17,686 nt of DNA, taken from assembly GCA_964586835.1 (NCBI GenBank), contig CAZPIC010000039.1:1-17686 (forward strand). The letters are read 5' to 3'. The DNA is from CAZLYF01 sp964586835. GTDB taxonomy: Bacteria; Bacillota; Clostridia; Christensenellales; Aristaeellaceae. Below, one piece after another: positions 5,583 to 12,780 of this stretch (positions are counted from its first letter, which is position 1; each line of letters begins with the position of its first letter). Under the pieces are notes generated by a model. The model made no database searches. It was not told the origin of the DNA and saw only the letters and a program-made list of their open reading frames with translations. The translations under genes and the position numbers were made by a program.

Positions 5583-7187
5583 TCAGTCAGTGACGAAAGC
5601 CGTTTTCAGGAAGAGCATGTCGGAAGGATTCAGGTAGTAGCCCTGTACCCTGTCTTTCATCAGCATCATGTTTGCCTTGTAGTAGAGGTTGAGCACGGGG
5701 TATTCGGCAGAGGCCAGATTGTCCGCCTCCTGCATGATCAGGAGCGCTGCTGCCGCGTCGGTTTCCTTCTGCGCGCTGTCCACAAGGGCATCATAAGCGG
5801 GGTTTGAATATCGGGGGAGGTTGTTGATGTCTCCGGTCTTCAGAAGCGGCAGGAAGGTCATCGGGTGCAGGTAGTCTGCGCTCCATCCCATGGCACAGAC
5901 GTCATAGTTGCCGGCCTGTACGTTGGGATAATAGATGGACCACTCCTCCGTGGAGATGGCAACATTGATGTTCAGGTTGGTTTTAAGCATTTCGGCCAGC
6001 GCCTCAACAAGCTTCTTCACCGTGTCGTTTGTGTAATAGGAGAGGATGAGCTCCGGGAACCCCTCGCCGTTTGGATAGCCGGCATCAGCCAGCGCTGCTC
6101 TGGCGCCCTCCACGTCTGCGACGGGCGACAGGCCGAAGGTGGAACGCCCTTGCGTAAACTCCACACCATCTACGACATAACCCGGTGCGATCATGCTGTA
6201 CGCGGGCTGGGCGGGGATCTGCGCCACGTCCTCGATGAGGGAGCTGCGATCAATGGCGAGGTTCAGGGCCTTGCGAACGAGGATGTTATCATAGGGAGCC
6301 TTTTCGCAGTTGATATCGTAAAAGACGGTGCCGTAGGAGGGAACGGAGATGATTCCAGCGCTCTCCGCCTTCAAACGCGCATAATCAGAGGACGGGAAGC
6401 TGCGCGCGCCGTCGATTTCGTCTGACTCGTAGGCCAGCAGCGCGGTGGAGAGGTCGTGGATATAACGAAAGGTGATTTTCTCAAGCTTGACGCTGTCCGC
6501 GTCGTAATAATAGGGGTTTTTAACCAGGACGACGCTTTCGCCCAGGTTGATCTCGCTGATTTTGAACGGACCGTTGCATACGTAGGCCTCCGGCGTTGCT
6601 GTCCATCGATCCCCGTTGGCCTTGATCGTCGCTTCCTGGACGGGGCTAAAGGTCCACATGGTCAGGATATCGATATAAAAGGGCGTTGGGTCCATGAGGG
6701 TGAGCACGAGGGTTCGCTCGTCAGGAGCCTGGATGCCCAGACCTTTTTCGCTGCCTGTGCCGTCGAAGTATTCCTGGGCGCCAACCACGTAGTCTGCCAG
6801 CATGCCCATGTACTGGGCGGTTGTGTCGGGCGTCAGGACACGCCTAAAGGCATATAGGTAGTCAGCGGAGGTCAGCGGACTGCCGTCGGACCACTTGAGA
6901 CCTTCTTTCAGCGTGAAGGTATAGACGGTGCCGTCCTCGCTGATCGTCCAGGACTCGGCATTGCCGCCGATGAGGGAGCCGTCCTTTGTGTCATAGGTGA
7001 CAAGGCCTTCAAACAGGTTGGCCAGGAAGGGTGAAGCGAAGCTGTTGTTGGTGATCCCCGGGTCGATGCCATCGGGTTCGTTGTGCAGCGCGAACACGAT
7101 CTCCTGTGGTGGCTCGGCGAACGTGGCTGTCGGCAGTACCACGGCTGATAGCACCGCGGCGAGCAAGAAGGCAAGTTTTCTTTTCAT
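5583..7187 (-). CDS. oppA: Oligopeptide-binding protein, SBP family 5 (OppA-like)
   Basis: This is a 534-residue extracellular solute-binding protein of the OppA/DppA family that captures peptides and delivers them to the permease pair. The N-terminus MKRKLAFLLAAVLSAVVLPT followed by ATFA-EPP is a signal peptide with a likely signal peptidase I site near residue 24, not a lipobox. Family features include FALHNEPDGIDPG near the mature start, LKEGLKWSDGSPLTSADYLY (about residue 95), LNLAIDRSSLIEDVA in the middle, and MGWSADYLHPMTFLPLL near the C-terminus. The ribosome binding site AAGGAGG is strong and stands 9 bases from the ATG. It is the last gene of the operon, 49 bases after oppF, and is followed by the terminator. 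Gram-positive OppA proteins are usually lipoproteins, so the absence of a lipidation Cys is unusual. Peptide length preference cannot be told. Confidence 0.9.
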   Translation of the reverse strand: MKRKLAFLLAAVLSAVVLPTATFAEPPQEIVFALHNEPDGIDPGITNNSFASPFLANLFEGLVTYDTKDGSLIGGNAESWTISEDGTVYTFTLKEGLKWSDGSPLTSADYLYAFRRVLTPDTTAQYMGMLADYVVGAQEYFDGTGSEKGLGIQAPDERTLVLTLMDPTPFYIDILTMWTFSPVQEATIKANGDRWTATPEAYVCNGPFKISEINLGESVVLVKNPYYYDADSVKLEKITFRYIHDLSTALLAYESDEIDGARSFPSSDYARLKAESAGIISVPSYGTVFYDINCEKAPYDNILVRKALNLAIDRSSLIEDVAQIPAQPAYSMIAPGYVVDGVEFTQGRSTFGLSPVADVEGARAALADAGYPNGEGFPELILSYYTNDTVKKLVEALAEMLKTNLNINVAISTEEWSIYYPNVQAGNYDVCAMGWSADYLHPMTFLPLLKTGDINNLPRYSNPAYDALVDSAQKETDAAAALLIMQEADNLASAEYPVLNLYYKANMMLMKDRVQGYYLNPSDMLFLKTAFVTD

Positions 7188-7222
7188 GACGGGATCCTCC
7201 TTCGGAGATGCTTATCGATGAA

Positions 7223-7235
7223 ACGCCTGCGGCGT
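7223..7235 (-). other. Small intercistronic hairpin between oppF and oppA
   Basis: Directly after the oppF stop, the minus strand reads ACGCC-GCA-GGCGT, a 5-bp stem with a 3-base loop followed by TTC. It has no T run and is too short for a terminator. It could protect the oppA message end or be chance. Binding-protein genes often need more product than their transporter genes, so it is worth noting. Confidence 0.25.
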
Positions 7236-7236
7236 G

Positions 7237-8205
7237 TCAACGGTGAAGATGACAGGCGAGCCAGTGTCCTGGCGCAACCTCAATCAGCTCTGGTTCGGTC
7301 ACGGAGCATCGGTCCATGACCTTTGGACACCGCGTATGGAAGCGACAGCCAGATGGCGGGTGGATGGAACTGGGCAGGTCACCCTTCATGCTGTCGGAAA
7401 GCCTGAGCCGCGCGAGCCTGGGATTTGGAATGGGAACGCTGTCGAGCAGCCCCTGGGTATAGGGATGCATGGGATGGCGGTAGATCTCCCCGACGGAGGC
7501 AAGCTCTACGAGCTTGCCCAGGTACATCACGCCCACGCGGTTTGAAACGTAACGCACCATAGACAGGTCGTGGGCGATGAACAGGTAAGTCAGGCCCAGC
7601 TCTTCCTGAAAATCCCTGAGCATGTTGACGATCTGCGCCTGGATGGATACATCCAGCGCACTGATGGGCTCGTCACAGATTAGAAGTTGCGGTCTCAGGA
7701 TCAGGGCCCTGGCGATGCCTACACGCTGTCGCTGTCCACCCGAAAACTCGTGGGGGTATCTGCCCAGGTGTTCTTTGGAAAGCCCCACCTTCTCAATCAT
7801 ATCCCGGATCAGCTCCTCCGCCGGCACGCCGGAAAAGGCACTGCGGTGGGCAGCCAGTGGTTCTGCGACCAGGTCGCGCACAGTCATGCGTGGATTAAGG
7901 GAGGTGTAAGGGTCCTGGAAAATCATCTGCATCTTTCGCCTAAGAGGGAGCAGGTCTCTGGGGTTCAGGGATGTGATGTCATCGCCGTCCAGGAAAATTG
8001 TACCGGAGGTGGGACTGTAGATCCGGACTACCGTCCGTGCGCAGGTGGATTTGCCACAGCCTGACTCTCCCACCAGGCCCAGGGTTTCACCGCGGGAGAT
8101 GGAGAAAGAGACCCCGTCAACGGCATGAACCTGCCCACGCCCACGGTCGCGGGCAGGGAAGTGCTTGGTCAGTGCCCGAACCTCGAGCATCGGACGTTCA
8201 GCCAT
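7237..8205 (-). CDS. oppF: Oligopeptide ABC transporter ATPase, OppF/DppF type
   Basis: The ATG at 8205 (322 aa, MAERPMLEVRALTKHF) has GGAGG 6 bases upstream; an in-frame TTG directly before it is less likely. Motifs are intact: Walker A GESGCGKST, Q-loop MIFQDPYTSLNPRMTVRDLV, signature FSGGQRQRVGIARAL, Walker B LLICDEPISALD, switch His in FIAHDLSMVRY. The C-terminal oligo-HPY domain (HPYTQGLL, then GCRFHTRCPKVMDRC with a late Cys in WLACHLHR) is typical of this subfamily; in one characterised DppD these cysteines hold an iron-sulfur cluster. The start overlaps the end of oppD by 8 bases, showing translational coupling. It acts as one half of the ATPase heterodimer that drives peptide import. 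Confidence 0.93.
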   Translation of the reverse strand: MAERPMLEVRALTKHFPARDRGRGQVHAVDGVSFSISRGETLGLVGESGCGKSTCARTVVRIYSPTSGTIFLDGDDITSLNPRDLLPLRRKMQMIFQDPYTSLNPRMTVRDLVAEPLAAHRSAFSGVPAEELIRDMIEKVGLSKEHLGRYPHEFSGGQRQRVGIARALILRPQLLICDEPISALDVSIQAQIVNMLRDFQEELGLTYLFIAHDLSMVRYVSNRVGVMYLGKLVELASVGEIYRHPMHPYTQGLLDSVPIPNPRLARLRLSDSMKGDLPSSIHPPSGCRFHTRCPKVMDRCSVTEPELIEVAPGHWLACHLHR

Positions 8206-9220
8206 CAAGGGCCTCCGTGCCGGCGAGGGGGTTATCCTCTCCGGGTGCGCCGGGCGCCAGCAGCCAGCAGCTGCTGAGGCGGGAGCCCTTCAGACGGATG
8301 ACTGGCGCTTGCTGAAGATGGCAGACCCGCATCGCGTAAGGGCAGCGTGGGGCAAAAGGACAACCTGGCGGCGGATGGCTCATGTCGGGGGGGGATCCCG
8401 CAATGGGGTGAAGCCTGAGGGACCTGTCCCGGTCAAGCCCGGGGATGCTTGCAAGAAGGCTGCGCGTATAGGGGTGCATCGGCCGCTCAAAGAGGTCGTC
8501 GATGCCAGCCTCCTCCATGACCAACCCTCCGTACATGACGATGACCTTTGTGCATAAGTGAGCGATGACACCCAGGTCGTGTGTGATGAACAGGATGCTC
8601 ATGTCCAGATCGGACTGCAGCTGCTTGAGAAGCCTGATGATCTGATCCTGTATAGTGACGTCCAGCGCCGTGGTGGGCTCGTCCGCGATGAGGAGCTTGG
8701 GTCGGCAGGCGAGTGCCATGGCGATCATGACTCTCTGACGCATGCCCCCTGAAAACTCGTGAGGGTAGTGGCGAAGGTGCTTTTCGGGTTCTGGTATGTG
8801 GACTTGATGCAGGAGGTCCAGCACCCTGCGCCTGCGCTCAGCGCGGCTGAGCCCCCGTTCGTGGGCTGTGATCATCTCTTCTACCTGTTTGCCCGCCTGG
8901 ATCAGCGGGTTCAAGCTGGACATCGGGTCCTGAAAGATCATGGAGACGCTCTTTCCCCGGACGGCTTTCAGCTCTCCGGGGCTGAGCCGCACAAGGTCCT
9001 TGCCGTCAAAGAGGATTTCGCCTCCGGTAATCCGTCCAGTCGAGGCCAGCAGGCGAAGCACGGACAGGAACGTCACGCTTTTGCCGGAACCGGATTCACC
9101 GACGACGCCCACACTCTCACCCCGTCCGACATGCAGGCTTACGCCCCGCACTGCGTGCACTTGGCCGGCCGCAGGGAAAAAGGAAACCTTCAGGTTGCGG
9201 ATTTCAAGAAGAGAGTCCAT
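8198..9220 (-). CDS. oppD: Oligopeptide ABC transporter ATPase, OppD/DppD type
   Basis: This 340-residue protein starts MDSLLEIRNLKVSF, with AGGAAAG a few bases before the ATG, 13 bases after the oppC stop. It carries Walker A GESGSGKS, Q-loop MIFQDPMSSLNPLIQ, signature FSGGMRQRVMIAMAL, Walker B LLIADEPTTALD and switch His FITHDLGVIAH. The C-terminus has HPYTRSLLASIPGLD followed by the cysteine set GCPFAPRCPYAMRVC and a further Cys in SSCWLL. GGMRQR in the signature and PTTALDVTIQ after Walker B mark the D partner rather than F. It pairs with OppF beneath the OppB-OppC membrane channel. Confidence 0.93.
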   Translation of the reverse strand: MDSLLEIRNLKVSFFPAAGQVHAVRGVSLHVGRGESVGVVGESGSGKSVTFLSVLRLLASTGRITGGEILFDGKDLVRLSPGELKAVRGKSVSMIFQDPMSSLNPLIQAGKQVEEMITAHERGLSRAERRRRVLDLLHQVHIPEPEKHLRHYPHEFSGGMRQRVMIAMALACRPKLLIADEPTTALDVTIQDQIIRLLKQLQSDLDMSILFITHDLGVIAHLCTKVIVMYGGLVMEEAGIDDLFERPMHPYTRSLLASIPGLDRDRSLRLHPIAGSPPDMSHPPPGCPFAPRCPYAMRVCHLQQAPVIRLKGSRLSSCWLLAPGAPGEDNPLAGTEALDG

Positions 9221-9233
9221 AGACTTTCCTGTG

Positions 9234-10409
9234 TTACCGTCTCAGCGACGGGTCAAGGGAATCCCGAAGCCCATCGCCGATGAAGCTGAAGGCGAACATG
9301 ATCACACAGATCACGGCTGCGGGAAGGAAGAGCTGGTAGGGATTGCTGCGCAGTGCTTCCATGGCGTCGTTGCACATCGTGCCCAGACTTGCCATCGGCG
9401 GAGGGATCCCGATGCCAATGAAGCTCATGAAGGCTTCGATGAAGATCGCGCTGGGGATCAGCATCGTCACTGTAACGAGAATAGGGCCCATGGCGTTTGG
9501 GATCAGGTGCCGGAAGAGGATGAACCCAGGACGGGAACCGATGGCGCGGGCAGCGAGGACAAACTCCTGTTCCTTGATGCTGAGTACCTGGCCCCGTACG
9601 ACGCGGGCGAGCGTAACCCAATACACGCTTGACAAAGCGATCACGATGCTTGCGATTCCGGAATCAAGCATGACCCTGATGAGGATGACATAGAGCATCA
9701 GCGGGATGGTGCTGATGATGTCCACGATCCGCATCAGGAAGGCGTCCGCGCTTCCCCCTATATAGCCTGAGACACCTCCGTAGAGGATACCGATCACCAT
9801 GTTGGCGGCGACGGCAATGAAGGCTACCAGCAGGGAGATTCGGGTGCCGTACATGAGCCTGGTCAGGATATCCCGACCCAGGTGGTCTGTGCCCAGCAGG
9901 TAACTCGTGTTCCATACGCGCAAACCCGCAGGGAGGCTTGCGCCGTCTCCGTCTATGAAGATCGGCGGCTTGTGTGAATAGTCAAGGATGACGTGCTTGT
10001 GCTCATCCAGACGATAGAGGATTTGCCTGAGCGCCTCATCTTCGGAATCCCGGGCCAGCGTGCCTGACAGGTGGCCATCTTCAGCTACCTGGATGACCTT
10101 CATGGATGGAGTCACATAGAGGTAGCCACCCCAGGGGGCGCGGGAGACATGCAGCAGGGGAGGCAGGTTTGCATAGCCCAAGGTCTGGTCCGAATAGCTG
10201 TAGGGGGACAGAAACGGGCCCGCCAGGGCAAAGAGAAGCAGAAGGGCTGAAGCGACCAGACCGCCGAGGGCTGAAGGCCTGCATCGGAAACGATACCATA
10301 CGTCCCTAGCAAAGCTCCTGCTGGGAGCCCAGATCTTCTCTCCCTCATCCGGTTGGGCGAGAACGCGTTCCCATTTGTTTTCCAGGAGGAGATCGTTTGA
10401 CTTATTCAT
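9234..10409 (-). CDS. oppC: Oligopeptide ABC transporter permease, OppC type, enlarged loop
   Basis: This 391-residue inner-membrane protein has the OppC N-terminal region (a cytoplasmic tail with RSFARDVWYRFRCRPSALGG, then TM1 at about 48-66) and the conserved YLLGTDHLGRDILTRL at about 170-185. It has five further membrane segments and the EAA coupling loop in LARVVRGQVLSIKEQEFVLA. The external stretch between TM1 and LGTDxxGRD is about 100 residues rather than the usual 30-40, with sequence such as VIQVAEDGHLSGTL and KPPIFIDGDG. Similar enlarged OppC proteins exist in some anaerobes as far as I recall. The ATG overlaps the oppB stop by 8 bases (ATGAATAA) and has AGGA 6-7 bases upstream. Confidence 0.92.
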   Translation of the reverse strand: MNKSNDLLLENKWERVLAQPDEGEKIWAPSRSFARDVWYRFRCRPSALGGLVASALLLLFALAGPFLSPYSYSDQTLGYANLPPLLHVSRAPWGGYLYVTPSMKVIQVAEDGHLSGTLARDSEDEALRQILYRLDEHKHVILDYSHKPPIFIDGDGASLPAGLRVWNTSYLLGTDHLGRDILTRLMYGTRISLLVAFIAVAANMVIGILYGGVSGYIGGSADAFLMRIVDIISTIPLMLYVILIRVMLDSGIASIVIALSSVYWVTLARVVRGQVLSIKEQEFVLAARAIGSRPGFILFRHLIPNAMGPILVTVTMLIPSAIFIEAFMSFIGIGIPPPMASLGTMCNDAMEALRSNPYQLFLPAAVICVIMFAFSFIGDGLRDSLDPSLRR

Positions 10410-11319
10410 GCCGAATCCTGGGATCGATCACAAAGTATAGAAGGTCCACAATAAACACCATGCTGATGAGGAAGGCTGCGTAGAAGACAGTCATGCCAAT
10501 GATGGTAGTGTAGTCCCTCTGGGTGACGCTGTTGACAAAGTGGGCGCCCATGCCGGGGATGGCAAAGATTTTTTCGATGACAAAGCTTCCTGTGAGGAGG
10601 TTGGCCGCTGTCGGGCCCAGCACCGTCACCACGGGAATGAGTGCGTTTCTGAGCGCATGACGGATCACCACCCGGTACTCGCTGATCCCTTTGGAACGGG
10701 CGGTGCGAATGTAGTCTTGCCCCATGACTTCAAGCAGGCTGGAGCGCATAAGCCGCGCCAGGAAACTGACGGAGTAACCGCCCAGCGCGATCATAGGCAG
10801 GATGTAGCCTTGGGCGCGGCTGACGCCATAGACGGGAAACCAACCGAGTCGGAAGGCGAACAGATAGATCAGCCCTGCGGCGACGACGAAGCTGGGGATT
10901 GTGATCCCCAGGGTTGCGATGCCCATTAGCAGGATGTCCTGCCATCGGCCATGCCTGATCGATGCGAGAATGCCCAGCGGGATGCTGGAAATAAGGACGA
11001 AGACAAGCGTTAGAAGTCCAAGCTTACCTGAGAAGGGGAAGCCGTTGACGATAAAGTCGTTGACCGTTTTTCCGGTGTACTTGAAGCTGGGGCCTAGGTC
11101 GAAACGGAGAAGGCCGGCGATATAGTCAAAGAACTGCCTGTAGAGCGGGGCGTCCAGCTTGTATTTCTTTTCAAGCGCTTCCACCACCGCTGGCGGGACC
11201 TGCTTTTCACGCGTGAAGGGGCCCCCGGGCACGCTGTGCATAAGCGCGAAGGTCAGTAGGATGACCATGAACAGCGTTACTGCCATGGTCAGAAAACGAC
11301 GGAGGATGTATCTTGTCAT
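10402..11319 (-). CDS. oppB: Oligopeptide ABC transporter permease, OppB type
   Basis: The ATG at 11319 (305 aa, MTRYILRRFLTMAVTLFMVI) is the standard family start; the open frame runs upstream to 11445 but that part is not OppB-like. Features are TM1 with FALMHSVPGGPF, the signature KYKLDAPLYRQFFDYI, RFDLGPSFKYTGKTVNDFI, and an EAA loop at VMGQDYIRTARSKGISEYRV followed by IRHALRNALIPVVTVLG. The C-terminus is DLLYFVIDPRIRHE. The ribosome binding site is weak (GGGAAG about 13 bases away). As the first gene it starts the oppBCDFA operon and overlaps oppC by 8 bases. It pairs with OppC to form the transmembrane pathway. Confidence 0.92.
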   Translation of the reverse strand: MTRYILRRFLTMAVTLFMVILLTFALMHSVPGGPFTREKQVPPAVVEALEKKYKLDAPLYRQFFDYIAGLLRFDLGPSFKYTGKTVNDFIVNGFPFSGKLGLLTLVFVLISSIPLGILASIRHGRWQDILLMGIATLGITIPSFVVAAGLIYLFAFRLGWFPVYGVSRAQGYILPMIALGGYSVSFLARLMRSSLLEVMGQDYIRTARSKGISEYRVVIRHALRNALIPVVTVLGPTAANLLTGSFVIEKIFAIPGMGAHFVNSVTQRDYTTIIGMTVFYAAFLISMVFIVDLLYFVIDPRIRHE

Positions 11320-11385
11320 GCAAAATAGCCGTCTTCCCTTTAGCTTAGAAGCTGATGCACGCGCTTGGCGCCCGACAAAAACAAC

Positions 11386-11412
11386 AATATAGGAACGGCA
11401 CAGAGAAGGCAA
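11386..11412 (-). promoter_or_regulatory. Candidate promoter for the opp operon
   Basis: On the minus strand TTGCCT (11407-11412) precedes TATATT (11386-11391) by 15 bases, or an overlapping TATTGT by 17. A start near 11379 would give a leader of about 60 bases before oppB. The hexamers are only fair, and no terminator-antiterminator structure was recognised in the 267 bases between oppB and the oxidoreductase gene. Confidence 0.3.
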
Positions 11413-11586
11413 TTGATTGCACAAAGGAATACAAACAAGAAACATCAGAAGGCGCCGGCTGCTGACCTGTCCTTTTGCGGAGGTGGAAGCAGATCCTGTG
11501 GTAGAGGAATATTTTTGCCAAGAGAGGACGGAAGGAACCCGGGTGCCACGGATATCCGGCAGGATGTCGGCGACGCCCTGGTTCAG

Positions 11587-12549
11587 TCAGGGTTGAGCTG
11601 CTGCGCGGAGGATGCGTTCAATCAGCCGTACGTTGCGAAGGGTTTCCTGAAGGCTCAGGGCAGGTGCACGGCCCTCAAGGATGGCGGAGGAGAATTCTTC
11701 TATTTCCAGCACATAACGGCTGCAGGCCGGCACCGGAATATCGGTTGCCGTATCGTTCTTAATCATCAGCAGAGGGGTATCCGTCTCATCAAAGGAGTCG
11801 CGCATAAGCAACGTACCCTCCGTGCCGTTGATCTCCGTATGCATCACGGAGTGGGAATCAAAGCCGGAGTTGATCGTGCACAAAACACCTCCAGGGTATC
11901 GGAGCACCGCGCTTAAGGAGCGGTCCACCCCTTGGAATCCCGTCTGGAGGGCGCGGACGGACTCGGGTTCCTGCTTTAGGATCATCCCTAAGAGGTTGAC
12001 AGGGTAACAGCCCACATCCCAGAGGCTTCCCCCGCCTAGCTCGGGGTTGAGGCGGATATCGCTGTGATCGGCCAGGTAAAAGCGGAAGCCTGAGTTGATG
12101 TGCCTGACCTCGCCGATGGCGCCCGCATCCAGCAGCTCCATCAGCTTATGTGTGCGGGTGGTGAAGCGATACATGAACGCTTCCATCAGAAGGACTCCAT
12201 GTTCCTGGGCGGCAGAAGCCATTTCCAGGCAGTCAACCTCCGACAACGCCAGGGGCTTCTCGCACAGCACGTGCTTGCCTGCGCGGACGGCGCGGAGGGT
12301 CCATTCCTTATGTAGGGCGTTGGGCAGGGGGATGTAGACTGCGTCGACCATGGGATCCTGCAGGAGGGCGCCATAGTCTGCATAGGCTTTGGGAAAGCCA
12401 AACTTGGCTTGTGCCGCTGCGAGGCTTTCCGGGCGACTGGAGGCGATGGCATAGGGCACTGCGTTGGAAGCTGTAGCCATTGCGGGGATCAGCTGGTTTT
12501 CTGCGATTCTGGCGTATCCCAATATCCCGTATCTGATTTTTCTGTCCAT
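11587..12549 (-). CDS. Gfo/Idh/MocA family NAD(P)-dependent oxidoreductase
   Basis: The ATG at 12549 (320 aa, MDRKIRYGILGYARIAENQL) has TAGGAGG 6 bases upstream; another ATG two codons earlier abuts that site, and the long upstream open frame is not coding. Residues ~5-120 form the Rossmann domain, with the nucleotide loop YGILGYARIAE in place of the usual GxGxxA. EKPLALSEVDCLEMA carries the conserved EKP motif near residue 95, and its Lys is usually catalytic. The C-terminal alpha/beta domain contains GGGSLWDVGCYPVNLLGMIL, with the Asp and the Gly-Cys-Tyr of the substrate site. The family oxidises or reduces sugars, inositols or dihydrodiols, and the closest-looking relatives are annotated only as D-xylose or glucose-fructose-type dehydrogenases. 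The substrate is unknown. It is monocistronic and divergent from pyruvate kinase. Confidence 0.9.
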   Translation of the reverse strand: MDRKIRYGILGYARIAENQLIPAMATASNAVPYAIASSRPESLAAAQAKFGFPKAYADYGALLQDPMVDAVYIPLPNALHKEWTLRAVRAGKHVLCEKPLALSEVDCLEMASAAQEHGVLLMEAFMYRFTTRTHKLMELLDAGAIGEVRHINSGFRFYLADHSDIRLNPELGGGSLWDVGCYPVNLLGMILKQEPESVRALQTGFQGVDRSLSAVLRYPGGVLCTINSGFDSHSVMHTEINGTEGTLLMRDSFDETDTPLLMIKNDTATDIPVPACSRYVLEIEEFSSAILEGRAPALSLQETLRNVRLIERILRAAAQP

Positions 12550-12633
12550 GGTCATCCTCCTACCCTTCTTTGCAATGTACTGAACAACTGTAAGCATGCC
12601 TCGGTTATTGCGGGCGATTCCTGAACTAGCGCC

Positions 12634-12662
12634 ATGATACCATTCTCCATAGCTTGCGACAA
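12634..12662 (-). promoter_or_regulatory. Promoter for the Gfo/Idh/MocA gene
   Basis: On the minus strand TTGTCG (12657-12662) and TATCAT (12634-12639) are 17 bases apart, and TG one base before the -10 makes it an extended promoter. The start would fall near 12627, leaving a leader of about 78 bases. It lies about 45 bases from the outward-facing pyk promoter. Confidence 0.55.
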
Positions 12663-12706
12663 CAGGGCGGCAGGCAGGAGTACAGGGCGCGCCAAACTGC
12701 GAACCG

Positions 12707-12735
12707 TTGCTGTCCTGTCCAGGCGGGCATATAAT
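12707..12735 (+). promoter_or_regulatory. Promoter for pyruvate kinase
   Basis: TTGCTG (12707-12712) and a perfect TATAAT (12730-12735) are separated by 17 bases. The start would be near 12742, leaving a short leader of about 38 bases with GGTGGAGG before the ATG at 12781. This also argues that the open frame reaching back to 12634 is not translated. Confidence 0.7.
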
Positions 12736-12780
12736 GGTACAAGTGTTGCAGGCTGTATGGGGCCGGTGGAGGATGCGGGC

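Noticed and set aside
11320..11586. Search for a riboswitch or T-box leader before oppB
   Set aside because: No conserved leader core or terminator-antiterminator pair was recognised.
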